The translations under genes and the position numbers were made by a program. Of a stretch of DNA of 64,000 nt, positions 36,805-45,843 are shown piece by piece. Each line of letters opens with the position of its first letter. Position 1 is the stretch's first letter. Source of the DNA: Mycobacterium sp. 852014-52450_SCH5900713 (lineage in GTDB: Bacteria > Actinomycetota > Actinomycetes > Mycobacteriales > Mycobacteriaceae). The DNA lies in assembly GCF_001667075.1 (NCBI RefSeq), contig NZ_LZIL01000035.1, positions 186,001 through 250,000 of the forward strand, in the 5' to 3' direction. Under the pieces are notes generated by a model that saw only the letters and a list, made by a program, of their open reading frames with translations, searched no databases and was not told the DNA's origin.

Positions 36805-37622
36805 ACCTGCAAGCCGCCGGCCCGGGTTGGTTGTTCTGCCCCGCGGACCGCCCCGAGCGGTTCGCGAAGGCCGCCGCCGCGGCCGACGTGGTGATCCTCG
36901 ACCTCGAGGACGGCGTGGCCCAAGCGGACAAGCCGGCCGCGCGCAAGGCGCTGCGGGAGACCCCGCTGGATCCCGAGCGCACCGTGGTGCGCGTCAACGC
37001 GGCCGGCACCCAGGAGCACGGCCGCGACCTGGATGCCCTGGCCGAGACCCCCTACACGACGGTGATGCTGTCGAAGACGGAGTCGGCCGCGCAGGTGTCG
37101 GCGCTGGCGCCGCGCGACGTCATCGCGCTGATCGAGACCCCCCGTGGGGCGGTCTTCAGCACCGAGATCGCCGCCGCCGAGGGGACCGTCGCAATGATGT
37201 GGGGCGCCGAGGATCTCGTCGCGGCCCTCGGCGGCAGCTCCAGCCGCCTGGCCGACGGCACCTACCGCGACTTCGCCCGCCACGTCCGGTCCACGGTCCT
37301 GCTGGCGGCGTCCACCTTCGGCCGGGCCGCGCTCGACGCGGTGCATCTGGACATCCGCGACGTCGACGGGTTACGCGCGGAAGCCGACGATGCCGTCGCG
37401 GTGGGCTTCCACGGGACCGTCTGCATCCACCCCACCCAAATTTCCGTCGTGCGAGACGCCTATCGCCCCAGTGAGGAGAAAGTCGACTGGGCCCGAAGGG
37501 TATTGGACGCGGCGCGGACCGAACGCGGCGTTTTCGCGTTCGAGGGACAGATGGTGGACTCGCCGGTGCTCAAGCATGCGGAAATGCTGGTGCGCCGGGC
37601 GGAGCAGTCCGCCGCGGGGTGA
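36801..37622 (+). CDS. citE: CitE-like beta-hydroxyacyl-CoA lyase (Rv2498c orthologue)
   Basis: 273 aa from the GTG at 36801 (GAGGAGG 5 bp upstream), the same length as Rv2498c. [44 protein letters not shown] and [13 protein letters not shown] are the CitE/HpcH-barrel active-site segments. Rv2498c is reported as a bifunctional lyase that cleaves (R)-HMG-CoA to acetyl-CoA and acetoacetate and also (S)-citramalyl-CoA. It closes the first part of the leucine operon; a 202-bp gap follows before bkdA. Confidence 0.94.
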   Translation: MNLQAAGPGWLFCPADRPERFAKAAAAADVVILDLEDGVAQADKPAARKALRETPLDPERTVVRVNAAGTQEHGRDLDALAETPYTTVMLSKTESAAQVSALAPRDVIALIETPRGAVFSTEIAAAEGTVAMMWGAEDLVAALGGSSSRLADGTYRDFARHVRSTVLLAASTFGRAALDAVHLDIRDVDGLRAEADDAVAVGFHGTVCIHPTQISVVRDAYRPSEEKVDWARRVLDAARTERGVFAFEGQMVDSPVLKHAEMLVRRAEQSAAG

Positions 37623-37824
37623 CCGTCGAAAGCCGCCCGGCCCGCGGCGCCACTGGGCGCGACACGTGCGCGATCACCGCGGTCTCTTCACATTTGAGCG
37701 CATAATGGTGAGTACGCCAGTGTCGCGGCGAGCGGAGCCTTTCGTGTAGCTGGCGATCGACTTCGGCTCGCGGTGGGTCCCGGCTGTGGCTGTGACCCCT
37801 GCGGCACCGAGGTAGGGAGACGGT

Positions 37825-38925
37825 ATGGCGACGGTGCCTCAACTGCCGATGACCGTCGACCTCGAGCCGGTGCAACTCGTCGCCGCGGACGGGACACCGA
37901 CGCCCGAGCCCCGCTATGGCCGTGACCTTCCCGTCGAGACACTGTGCTGGCTCTACGAGATGATGGTCGTCACCCGCGAGCTGGACACCGAGTTCATCAA
38001 CCTGAAGCGCCAGGGAGAGCTGGCGTTGTTCGCGTCGTGCCGCGGTCAGGAAGCCGCCCAGGTGGGCGCGGCCACCTGTCTGCGTAAGACGGACTGGCTG
38101 TTTCCGCAATACCGTGAGCTTGGCGTCTACCTCGTGCGCGGCATCCCGCCCGGCCACGTCGGCGCGGTGTGGCGTGGAACCTGGCATGGCGGACTGGAAT
38201 TCACCAAGAAGTGCTGCGCCCCGACCTCGATCCCGATCGGCACCCAGACCCTGCACGCCGTCGGGGCGGCGATGGCCGCGCAACGCCTCGGCGAGGATTC
38301 GGTCACGGTGGCCTTCCTCGGCGACGGCGCGACCAGCGTGGGCGACGTACATGAGGCGCTGAACTTCGCGGCCGTGTTCGCCACGCCGTGTGTGTTCTTC
38401 GTGCAGAACAACCAATGGGCAATCTCGGTGCCGATCCACAAACAAACCGCGGCACCATCCATCGCGCACAAGGCAATCGGCTACGGCATGCCCGGGATAC
38501 GAGTGGACGGCAACGACGTGCTGGCCTGCTACGCGGTGATGGCCGAGGCCGCCGCGCGCGCCCGGGCCGGCGGTGGTCCGACCCTGATCGAGGCGGTCAC
38601 CTACCGGCTCGGCCCGCACACCACCTCGGATGATCCCAGCCGCTACCGGACCCAGGAGGAGGTGGACCGCTGGTCGGCGCTCGACCCGATCCCGCGCTAC
38701 CGCACTTACCTGCAAGGTCAGGGATTGTGGTCGAACCGCCTCGAGGACCGCGTCGCCGCCCGCTCGAAGCGGATGCGCACCGAACTGCGCGACGCGGTGT
38801 TCGGTGCACCCGATTTCGACATCGACGAGGTGTTCACCACGGTGTACGCCGAGATCACGCCGGGGCTGCAGGCGCAACGCCAAGCGCTGCGGGCCGAACT
38901 CGACCGAAGCGATGGGGAGGCCTGA
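37825..38925 (+). CDS. bkdA: Branched-chain 2-oxoacid dehydrogenase E1 alpha
   Basis: 366 aa with GGGAGA upstream. The thiamine-diphosphate motif is GDGATSVGDVHEALNFAAVF followed by FFVQNNQWA, and YRLGPHTTSDDPSRYR is typical of E1 alpha of the branched-chain complex. With BkdB it decarboxylates the keto acids of Leu, Ile and Val and passes the acyl group to the lipoyl arm of BkdC. It is the Rv2497c (pdhA) orthologue. Its own promoter may lie in the gap upstream, which has no copy of the bkaR palindrome that I can see. Confidence 0.95.
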   Translation: MATVPQLPMTVDLEPVQLVAADGTPTPEPRYGRDLPVETLCWLYEMMVVTRELDTEFINLKRQGELALFASCRGQEAAQVGAATCLRKTDWLFPQYRELGVYLVRGIPPGHVGAVWRGTWHGGLEFTKKCCAPTSIPIGTQTLHAVGAAMAAQRLGEDSVTVAFLGDGATSVGDVHEALNFAAVFATPCVFFVQNNQWAISVPIHKQTAAPSIAHKAIGYGMPGIRVDGNDVLACYAVMAEAAARARAGGGPTLIEAVTYRLGPHTTSDDPSRYRTQEEVDRWSALDPIPRYRTYLQGQGLWSNRLEDRVAARSKRMRTELRDAVFGAPDFDIDEVFTTVYAEITPGLQAQRQALRAELDRSDGEA

Positions 38926-39975
38926 ATGACTCAGCTCGCTGATCGCCCGGCGAGCCCCGGTGACACCCTCACCGCCACAACGGAGAACGCCGGCGCGCAG
39001 TCGCTGACCATGGTGCAGGCGCTCAACCGTGCCCTGGTTGACGCGATGGCCGCCGACGACCGGGTGCTGGTGTTCGGCGAAGACGTCTCGGTCGAGGGCG
39101 GGGTGTTCCGGGTAACCGAAGGGCTGGCCCAAACGTTCGGCGAGCAGCGCTGTTTCGACACGCCGCTGGCGGAGTCCGCCATCATCGGGATCGCGGTGGG
39201 ACTGGCGCTACGCGGGTTTGTGCCGGTTCCGGAAATTCAGTTCGACGGCTTTTCCTACCCGGCCTTCGATCAGGTGGTCAGCCATCTGGCGAAGTACCGC
39301 ACCCGCACCCGCGGCGAGATCAACATGCCGGTGACGGTGCGGATCCCGTCGTTCGGCGGAATCGGTGCCGCTGAACATCATTCGGATTCCACCGAATCGT
39401 ATTGGGCGCATACCGCGGGCCTGAAAGTTGTGGTTCCGTCCAGCCCGGCCGACGCGTACTGGCTGCTTCGCCATGCGATCTCTTGCCCGGATCCGGTGAT
39501 GTATCTCGAGCCGAAGCGGCGCTATCAGGTCCGCGGCGATGTCGACACCGAGCGGCCCGAACCGCCGATCGGACGGGCGGCGGTGCGCCGGCCCGGCTCC
39601 GACGTCACCGTCGTGACCTACGGCAGCTTGGTCAGCACCGCGGTCGGCGCCGCGGAAGAGGCGCAGCGGCAACGTGGTTGGAGCCTGGAGGTCATTGACC
39701 TGCGGTCACTGGTCCCGTTGGATTTCGATACGGTGGCGGAGTCGATTCACCGGACCGGACGCTGTGTGGTGATGCACGAGGGGCCGCGCAGCCTGGGATA
39801 CGGCGCCGGGTTGGCCGCCCGGATCCAAGAGGAGATGTTCTACGAACTGGAGGCGCCGGTGTTGCGCGCCTGTGGATTTGACACTCCCTACCCGCCCGCG
39901 CGACTGGAGCGATTGTGGCTACCCGGGCCCGACCGGCTGCTGGACTGCGTCGAGCGTGCGTTGGGACAGCCATGA
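38926..39975 (+). CDS. bkdB: Branched-chain 2-oxoacid dehydrogenase E1 beta
   Basis: 349 aa. The ATG follows the bkdA stop directly and GGGGAGG lies in the end of bkd[28 protein letters not shown] and [21 protein letters not shown] are the pyrimidine-binding transketolase segments of E1 beta, and a transketolase C-terminal domain follows ([15 protein letters not shown]). It pairs with BkdA as an alpha2-beta2 E1. It is the Rv2496c (pdhB) orthologue, coupled to bkdC by an ATGA overlap. Confidence 0.95.
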   Translation: MTQLADRPASPGDTLTATTENAGAQSLTMVQALNRALVDAMAADDRVLVFGEDVSVEGGVFRVTEGLAQTFGEQRCFDTPLAESAIIGIAVGLALRGFVPVPEIQFDGFSYPAFDQVVSHLAKYRTRTRGEINMPVTVRIPSFGGIGAAEHHSDSTESYWAHTAGLKVVVPSSPADAYWLLRHAISCPDPVMYLEPKRRYQVRGDVDTERPEPPIGRAAVRRPGSDVTVVTYGSLVSTAVGAAEEAQRQRGWSLEVIDLRSLVPLDFDTVAESIHRTGRCVVMHEGPRSLGYGAGLAARIQEEMFYELEAPVLRACGFDTPYPPARLERLWLPGPDRLLDCVERALGQP

Positions 39976-41135
39976 GCGCCGACGAGCGGGTCAAGTCGTT
40001 CCGGGTTCCCGACCTCGGGGAGGGATTGCAGGAAGTGACGGTGACGCACTGGAACGTCGCCGCGGGCGACGACGTCGAGCTCAACCAGGTGCTTTGCTCC
40101 GTCGAGACCGCCAAGGCGGAGGTGGAACTGCCCAGCCCGTATGCGGGGCGCATCGTCGAAACCCACGGTGGCGAAGGCGATGTGCTCCCGGTGGGCGCGG
40201 TGCTGGTGCGCATCGACAGCGCGCCGCTGAACGGCGACGTCCCCGCGGCCTCCGAGCAGCTGCCCACGTTGGTCGGCTACGGCGCCGACGCCGGCATCGA
40301 CGTCAGCCGGCGGAGCGGCCGCCCGCGCGCGGCCCCGCCGACCCGCAAATTGGCCAAGGAGCTGATGGTCGACCTACGCTCGCTGCAGCGCGATCCCGAC
40401 GACATCATCACCCGCGCGGACGTGCTGGCGGCGGCTGACCAGAACGTGGCCGACGTTCGACCCGTCCGCGGCGTGCACGCCCGGATGGCCGACAAAATGA
40501 CGGCTTCGCACCGGGAGATCCCGGCCGCCAAAGTCAGCGTCGCGGTTGACTGTACCGAGTTGTTGAGGCTGTCCGACCTGGCGTCGGCAGAGCAGCGGAT
40601 CACGCCGTTCGTCCTGACAATGCGAATGCTGGTAATTGCGCTGCGCCACAACGAAATCCTCAACTCGTCGTGGGTCGACTCGCCCGAGGGTCCGCAGATT
40701 CGCATCGATCAGCGAGTGCACCTGGGATTCGGAGTGGCCACCACACGCGGGCTCCTGGTCCCCGTGATCACCGACGCGCACAACATGACCACCCGCCAAC
40801 TGGCCACGCGGGCAGCCGAATTGATCACCGGCGCGCGGGAAGGCACGCTCACGCCGGGGGAGCTGCGCGGCTCCACCTTCACCGTGTCGAACTTCGGGGC
40901 ACTGGGCGCCGACGACGGCGTGCCGGTGATCAACCATCCCGAAGCGGCCATCCTGGGGATGGGGTCGATCAAGCCGCGCCCGGTGGCGATCGGGGATCAG
41001 GTCTTGGTACGCCCGACGATGACGCTGACGTGCGTGTTCGACCACCGCGTCGCCGACGGCGCGCAGGCGGCCCGGTTCGTCACCGAGCTGAGGGACTTGA
41101 TCGAGTCACCGGCGACCGCGTTGATCGACCTGTAA
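39972..41135 (+). CDS. bkdC: Branched-chain 2-oxoacid dehydrogenase E2 (acyltransferase)
   Basis: 387 aa from the ATG overlapping the bkdB stop. One N-terminal lipoyl domain has the lipoyl-Lys in [10 protein letters not shown] (about residue 47). A peripheral-subunit-binding domain follows ([19 protein letters not shown]), then the catalytic domain ending with DHRVADG, whose His and Asp are catalytic. E2 of this complex (Rv2495c) works with the shared Lpd as E3. It is the last gene of the branched-chain operon. Confidence 0.95.
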   Translation: MSADERVKSFRVPDLGEGLQEVTVTHWNVAAGDDVELNQVLCSVETAKAEVELPSPYAGRIVETHGGEGDVLPVGAVLVRIDSAPLNGDVPAASEQLPTLVGYGADAGIDVSRRSGRPRAAPPTRKLAKELMVDLRSLQRDPDDIITRADVLAAADQNVADVRPVRGVHARMADKMTASHREIPAAKVSVAVDCTELLRLSDLASAEQRITPFVLTMRMLVIALRHNEILNSSWVDSPEGPQIRIDQRVHLGFGVATTRGLLVPVITDAHNMTTRQLATRAAELITGAREGTLTPGELRGSTFTVSNFGALGADDGVPVINHPEAAILGMGSIKPRPVAIGDQVLVRPTMTLTCVFDHRVADGAQAARFVTELRDLIESPATALIDL

Positions 41136-41139
41136 AACC

Positions 41140-41430
41140 TCACGGGTGCGGCGGAACGGGGCACCAGAACAGGCCGCAGTTGAAGCTCGGCGCCCGCGAA
41201 GGCGGCGGTGGCGGGTACGCGGGCGGGTTGTCGGTATCCCAGCACTGATTCCAGTACTTGTTCTCACCCCATGCCGGGTTCCACGGCTGGTTGGGGCACC
41301 AATACACCTGCGGCGCCGGGCTTGGCTGGGCGTGTGCCGTTCCGGCGACCAGCGCGAAGCCGGCCGTCGCGAGGCCGCTGGACAGAAGGACGCCGGAAAC
41401 GGCGCGGGTGAGGGTACGGGTGACTTGCAC
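41140..41430 (-). CDS. Small secreted Trp/Cys/Pro-rich protein
   Basis: 96 aa from the GTG at 41430 (AAGGA 9 bp upstream). A Sec signal peptide ends TAHA-QPSPAP. The mature part of about 64 residues is very rich in Trp, Pro, Asn and Cys (YWCPNQPWNPAWGENKYWNQ, then CWDTDNPP, ending CGLFWCPVPPHP), with four Cys residues that could form two disulfides. No family was recognised with confidence; similar small exported proteins occur in mycobacteria. It is convergent with bkdC, 4 bp apart. Confidence 0.7.
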   Translation of the reverse strand: MQVTRTLTRAVSGVLLSSGLATAGFALVAGTAHAQPSPAPQVYWCPNQPWNPAWGENKYWNQCWDTDNPPAYPPPPPSRAPSFNCGLFWCPVPPHP

Positions 41431-41531
41431 GCTGCACGTCCTTTGTTCATGCGCCAGGGAGGTTGGCGTCTTCGCAGCAATCACACAATGTGTGCTCTGC
41501 TACCGATCCCAACCTGTTGACCATCATGGCA

Positions 41532-42302
41532 CTACCGGCGTTGTGCCGCGGCCAATCGCTGAGCAAACTCCGGCGACTGGATGGAGTAGGCCTGGGGGCC
41601 GAGCTCCGTGCGCATGGCGAAGACGTGTTGCTCGTGGTCCAGCGATCCCGGGCTGACGGTGGCGCGCATGGTGGCCTTCGTCGCCAGCACCACCTCGCGC
41701 GGGGCGGCCGCGGGCCCCGCGGCGAGCTCCAGCGCTGCGGCGACCGGATCGTCGGCGACGGAAAGCGCCAAGCCGTGGCGCACGGCGGCCTCAGCGTCGA
41801 AACGCATGCCGAAGAGCAGGGCCGCGCGGGCCACCTGCGGGCCCACCGACCGCTGCAGCATCCAGGTCGCACCCCCGCCGGGATGCAGGCCGAGCTTCTG
41901 GAACCGGGCGTCGAACAGCGCCGCCGGACCGGCGATGCGCACGTCGGCCGCCAGTGCGAGATTCAGACCCGCGCCGACGGCCGCGCCGTTGACCGCGGCG
42001 ATGGTGGGCAGCCGGCAGCTGCCGATGGCCATGAAGCCGTCGTAGAGCTGCTGCAGACCCGTCTCGGCCTTGTCGCCGCCCGCGGCGCCGAGCGCGCTGA
42101 GGTCCGCGCCGGCGCAGAACGCCTTGCCGGCCCCGGTGACCACCAGGGCGTGCACGTCGGGGTCGGCCTCGACCCGCTCCACGGCGGCGCGCAGGTGCGC
42201 GGACATCTCGGCGGTCACCGCGTTGCGCCGGTCGGGGTCGTTGACGGTGACGAGCGCGACGCGATTTTCGACGGTGAACAAGACGAGGTCGGATTGGGCC
42301 AT
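41532..42302 (-). CDS. echA14: Enoyl-CoA hydratase
   Basis: 256 aa from the ATG at 42302 (GGAGGT upstream), the length of M. tuberculosis EchA14 (Rv2486). [30 protein letters not shown] and [20 protein letters not shown] are crotonase signatures. It would hydrate 2-enoyl-CoA. In M. tuberculosis it is next to lipQ; here about 11 kb of other genes separate the two. Confidence 0.88.
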   Translation of the reverse strand: MAQSDLVLFTVENRVALVTVNDPDRRNAVTAEMSAHLRAAVERVEADPDVHALVVTGAGKAFCAGADLSALGAAGGDKAETGLQQLYDGFMAIGSCRLPTIAAVNGAAVGAGLNLALAADVRIAGPAALFDARFQKLGLHPGGGATWMLQRSVGPQVARAALLFGMRFDAEAAVRHGLALSVADDPVAAALELAAGPAAAPREVVLATKATMRATVSPGSLDHEQHVFAMRTELGPQAYSIQSPEFAQRLAAAQRR

Positions 42303-42740
42303 CAGGCACCTCCGCGGCTTGGGTTTGGCGGGTCCGGGCGACGCACGATGCTGTGCCGTCGGCTGCGACTCCGGGGCAGGGTAAGGGTACTGCGCGACCT
42401 GCTCACGGATGACAACCGGTGTGGGCGCGGTCGCTGTGTGTTTCGCCCAATAGGCACCAGCGGGAACCGTTGCCTTCGCATTCGGTCTTGACCGGCAGGG
42501 GATTGGCTTCCCTCGGGACGCGAACGCTATTGGAGGTCGGCTGCGGGCATTTTCAAAGAATGGTTGTGAAAAAGCGAATGCGTTTGCCATTGGGCGCTCG
42601 AGGCAACCCTCAAAAGGGTGCCGAGCACGCCACGTCGTTTAATGACGGGGATGTGATTCAGGACCGAAAATGCGCGACCACGCTTGAACCGGCGCCCGAG
42701 AAGAGTCACACACTGAGCCCAAAGCCTTGACTGCTTTTGC
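42303..42740. other. Gap at the left border of the echA14-lipQ insertion
   Basis: 438 bp upstream of echA14. Base composition drops in 42530-42720 compared with neighbouring genes. No gene is supported; the open frames here have no ribosome site or motif. No repeat, tRNA or insertion sequence end was recognised. Confidence 0.5.
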
Positions 42741-43163
42741 TCACCCGCATTCGGGTCTAGCCAACTTCTTCGCCAGCTGATCGAGCGCCGCTTGGCGCCG
42801 TCTGACGGCACATGCTCGTTGATCCCGCTGCGTCCCTTGGATCACCGTGGTTGGGAACGTGTCGTAGCGGAACCTCGTGTTCGCATAGTGGATTGCCGCA
42901 TCGATCATTTCGATGTAACGCTCCGCTTCGTCCACGGCGCACGTGCCCTCGATGCGCTGGACTTCATCCCAACAGGGATAGGAGGAGTACCGGGCATCGA
43001 GCCGTTGCTGCGAAACCTGGGATCCGAAGTAGCCACGCCAGTCTCGGCTTAGCCACCCCCGTGTCTTGACCTCAACTTTGATCCTGTTCCCCAGCCCGGC
43101 TACGAACTTGGGTTCTCCAACTCGCACCACCGGTTGCCAGTCGTCCGACGTCACATCGACCAC
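42741..43163 (-). CDS. Hypothetical protein, 140 aa
   Basis: Start GTG at 43163. The product is soluble, with alternating charged and aromatic residues (DWQPVVRVGEPKFVAGLGNR, then IKVEVKTRGWLSRDWRGYFG), one or two Cys and no signal peptide or membrane helix. Phase is kept through 140 codons with plausible codon use, but no family was recognised. It is isolated, with low-GC gaps on both sides, and may be a horizontally acquired single gene. A nuclease-like beta-sheet (IKVEVKTRGW) could be imagined but cannot be supported. Confidence 0.5.
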   Translation of the reverse strand: MVDVTSDDWQPVVRVGEPKFVAGLGNRIKVEVKTRGWLSRDWRGYFGSQVSQQRLDARYSSYPCWDEVQRIEGTCAVDEAERYIEMIDAAIHYANTRFRYDTFPTTVIQGTQRDQRACAVRRRQAALDQLAKKLARPECG

Positions 43164-43575
43164 CCCTCGAATAGAGACGCCCTAAGTCATAATCCCCCGG
43201 CTAGCGTCATCTGCTCGCACGACACGCCAATTGTCGTTCCCTAACCGTCAATTTGGCAAACTTTTAGCGACCGGCGGCATCGCGGCACTTGTTGGGAGCC
43301 TTTAACGCCGTCGTGTCTTGCGGCGCAGCGACGGTGCGCGAGGCCAGCAAGAATCCGCAATGGCCTACCGCTGATGTTGATGCCGGCCGCAGAGAGCGCC
43401 GGCCCAAAGGCACCGACGGCAGGACGCTAAATGCGAATCGTGGCGGAGAACAAGACTGCAGACAAGGAAATCGGTTCCGTGCGCCTGGCGATTGGCGGTT
43501 CGCGGTTGCACGCCGACTATGAGATGGGCGACGCTTGGGCATCAATGCATTGCGGGGCTAACGAGGGGACGCGCG
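43164..43575. other. Gap upstream of the DJ-1/PfpI gene
   Basis: 412 bp. The part 43180-43270 is less GC-rich than its surroundings and may carry promoters for both flanking genes. Short frames here lack start signals and motifs. Nothing else was recognised. Confidence 0.5.
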
Positions 43576-44268
43576 ATGGCAAAGGTTCTGTTCGTCGTGA
43601 CCGGCGCAAGTTACTGGACGCTCAAGGACGGCACGAGGCATCCGACGGGCTATTGGGCCGAGGAGTTCGCCGCCCCGTACCGCGCGCTCACCGACGCCGG
43701 TCACGAGGTCGTGGTGGCCACCCCGAAAGGTGTTGTGCCGCATGTGGATGTGATGAGCCTGCGTCCGTCGATGGCCGGCAGTGAAGAGATCGCCCGGGAG
43801 CTGGAGGAGATCCTGCGCTCCGCAGAGGAATTGCGCCGGCCGATCGAGTTGGCCGACGCCCGCCTCGAGGACTATGACGCCGTCTACTACCCGGGCGGGC
43901 ACGGCCCGATGGAGGACCTGTGGCAGGACGCGGACTCAGGCCGGCTGCTGACCGCGGCACTCGCGTCCGGCAAGCCGCTGGCCATCGTCTGTCACGCTCC
44001 GGTCGCCCTCATGGCGACTCGGCGAAACGGGGCTTCACCATTCGCCGGTTACCAGGTCACGGCTTACACCAACGACGAAGAGGACGCCGTCGGCCTGCGA
44101 GAGAAGGCGCGCTGGACCGCCGAGGACGAACTGGTGAAGCTGGGCGTCGACTTCTCCCGCGGCGAGGTCTGGAAGCCCTACACGGTGAAAGACCGCAATC
44201 TCTTCACGGGTCAGAATCCGGCCTCGGCGGCCCCTTTGGCGAAAGAGTTCATGAAGGAACTCCGTTAA
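43576..44268 (+). CDS. DJ-1/PfpI (Hsp31-like) family protein
   Basis: 230 aa from the ATG at 43576. The nucleophile elbow is IVCHAPVAL with the reactive Cys, and DAVYYPGGHGPMEDL and TGYWAEEFAAPY (acidic partner residue) are conserved class I glutamine-amidotransferase-like elements of the Hsp31/YhbO group. Members act as glyoxalase III or protein-repair proteins in the cytoplasm. It is 99 bp upstream of the ATP-grasp gene on the same strand, with a weak hairpin between, so cotranscription is possible. Confidence 0.88.
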   Translation: MAKVLFVVTGASYWTLKDGTRHPTGYWAEEFAAPYRALTDAGHEVVVATPKGVVPHVDVMSLRPSMAGSEEIARELEEILRSAEELRRPIELADARLEDYDAVYYPGGHGPMEDLWQDADSGRLLTAALASGKPLAIVCHAPVALMATRRNGASPFAGYQVTAYTNDEEDAVGLREKARWTAEDELVKLGVDFSRGEVWKPYTVKDRNLFTGQNPASAAPLAKEFMKELR

Positions 44269-44275
44269 GGGAGTG

Positions 44276-44290
44276 CCGCAGGCCATGCGG
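44276..44290. terminator. Weak hairpin CCGCA-GGCCA-TGCGG after the DJ-1/PfpI gene
   Basis: A 5-bp stem with a 5-base loop 8 bp after the DJ-1/PfpI stop. There is no T-run. It could partly end transcription before the ATP-grasp gene or be incidental. Confidence 0.2.
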
Positions 44291-44367
44291 GTTCACACTT
44301 GTGGAATGAACCTCTGTGATTGCACCGCCTATGCGCTGAGCGCAGCGCCCCCGCGGGTGGCCTGATC

Positions 44368-45843
44368 GTGCCCGCCGGTGGGCCCGAGCTGGAGCCGCGC
44401 CGCCCGTTGAAAGGCCTCTCGGACATCCGCGCGTTCTTTCACACGAACAAGGTGCCGCTGTACTTCATCTCGCCGACCCCGTTCAACCTGCTAGGCGTCG
44501 ACCGCTGGATACGAAACTTCTTCTACCTGACCTACTTTGACTCTTTCGAGGGCACACACTCGCGCGTGTTCGTGCCCCGGCGACGTGACCGCCGCGATTT
44601 CGACTCGATGGACGAGGTGTGCAGCCACCTGCTGTCCGATTCCGAGACGCTCGAGTTCATCGCCGGTAAAGGTCCCGGCGGCAAGTGCTGCTTTGTGATG
44701 ATGAACGAGGAAATCCAGGCCCTCGCGCGGTCCGCGGGCCTCGAGGTCATGCATCCGCCGATCGAGCTGCGTAATCGCCTGGGCTCCAAGATCGTCATGA
44801 CGCACCTGGCCAGCGAGGCGGGGGTGCCGAGCGTGCCAAACACGATCGGGCGGGCCGGCTCCTACGACGAACTGCTGGCGCTCGCACAAGGCGCCGGGTT
44901 AGGGGATGACCTCGTCATCTCGATCGCGTACGGCAATGCCGGCAGCGGGACGTTCTTTGTGCACGGTCAGCGCGACTGGGACCAGCACGCCGGTAACCTG
45001 GTCGGGCAGGACCTCAAGGTCATGAAGCGCATCCGCAATGTGGAGGTGTGCCTCGAGGGTGCAGTGACCCGCCACGGCACGGTGGTCGGCCCAGCGATGA
45101 CCAGTCTCGTCGGTTATTCGGAGCTGACGCCGAGCCGGGGCAGCTGGTGTGGCAATGACATCTGGCACGAGGTGCTGCCGCCCGCCCAGACGCATGCCGC
45201 GCGAGAAATGGTGACAAAGCTGGGCGACGTCATGCGCCGCGAGGGTTATCTCGGTTATTTCGAGGTGGACCTGCTGCACGACCTCGACTCCGACGAGCTC
45301 TACCTCGGCGAGGTGAATCCGCGCCTGAGCGGCGCGAGTCCGATGACGAACCTGACCACCGAGGCCTACGCCGACATGCCGCTGTTCCTCTTTCACCTGC
45401 TCGAGTACATGGACGTGGAGTACGAGCTCGACATCGATGAGATCAACTCCCGCTGGGAGCGCGGCTACGGCGAGGACGAGGTCTGGGGCCAGGTGATCCT
45501 CACCGAGACCTCGCCGGATATCGAGATCTTCACCGCGACGCCACGCACCGGGGTATGGCGCATCGACGACGACGGTCGGGTCTCCTTTTCGCGGACCGCC
45601 AACGACTGGGCCACGCTGCTCGACGGCTCCGAGGCCTTTTACATGCGGGTCGCGGCGCCCGGCGACTTGCGTTCCGAGGGGGCCCAACTCGGCGTGCTCG
45701 TCACCCGCGCACACCTGCAGACGGACGACTATCAGCTCAGCGACCGCTGCCAGCGCTGGGTCAAAGGTATGAAGGCGAAGTTCACCTCAACGCCCCTGAC
45801 CCCCGCCGCGCCGATCGTCTCGCGACTCGTCGCGCGCGCGTGA
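44368..45843 (+). CDS. ATP-grasp ligase of unknown specificity
   Basis: 491 aa from the GTG at 44368; an in-frame start at 44320 gives 16 more residues. The central ATP-grasp fold shows RLGSKIVMTHLASEAGVPSV (ATP lysine region), ISIAYGNAGSGTFFV (loop over ATP) and the metal-binding YFEVDLLHD and LYLGEVNPRLSG (Glu and Asn). This resembles biotin carboxylase and carboxylate-amine ligase catalytic cores, but there is no biotin or carboxyltransferase partner. It probably joins a carboxylate to an amine through an acyl phosphate. The stop overlaps the start of the serine hydrolase gene by 4 bp (GTGA). Confidence 0.8.
   Translation: MPAGGPELEPRRPLKGLSDIRAFFHTNKVPLYFISPTPFNLLGVDRWIRNFFYLTYFDSFEGTHSRVFVPRRRDRRDFDSMDEVCSHLLSDSETLEFIAGKGPGGKCCFVMMNEEIQALARSAGLEVMHPPIELRNRLGSKIVMTHLASEAGVPSVPNTIGRAGSYDELLALAQGAGLGDDLVISIAYGNAGSGTFFVHGQRDWDQHAGNLVGQDLKVMKRIRNVEVCLEGAVTRHGTVVGPAMTSLVGYSELTPSRGSWCGNDIWHEVLPPAQTHAAREMVTKLGDVMRREGYLGYFEVDLLHDLDSDELYLGEVNPRLSGASPMTNLTTEAYADMPLFLFHLLEYMDVEYELDIDEINSRWERGYGEDEVWGQVILTETSPDIEIFTATPRTGVWRIDDDGRVSFSRTANDWATLLDGSEAFYMRVAAPGDLRSEGAQLGVLVTRAHLQTDDYQLSDRCQRWVKGMKAKFTSTPLTPAAPIVSRLVARA

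Noticed and set aside
37570..39132. 520-codon minus-strand frame across the citE-bkdA gap and bkdA
   Set aside because: No motif, shadow composition, and it covers the conserved bkdA gene on the + strand.
42527..42811. 94-codon minus-strand frame at the border of the 140-aa hypothetical gene
   Set aside because: It overlaps the end of the better-supported gene, is rich in Arg/Ser and lacks a start signal.
43264..43545. 93-codon minus-strand frame upstream of the DJ-1/PfpI gene
   Set aside because: Low-complexity Arg/Ser/Pro translation with no ribosome site or motif.
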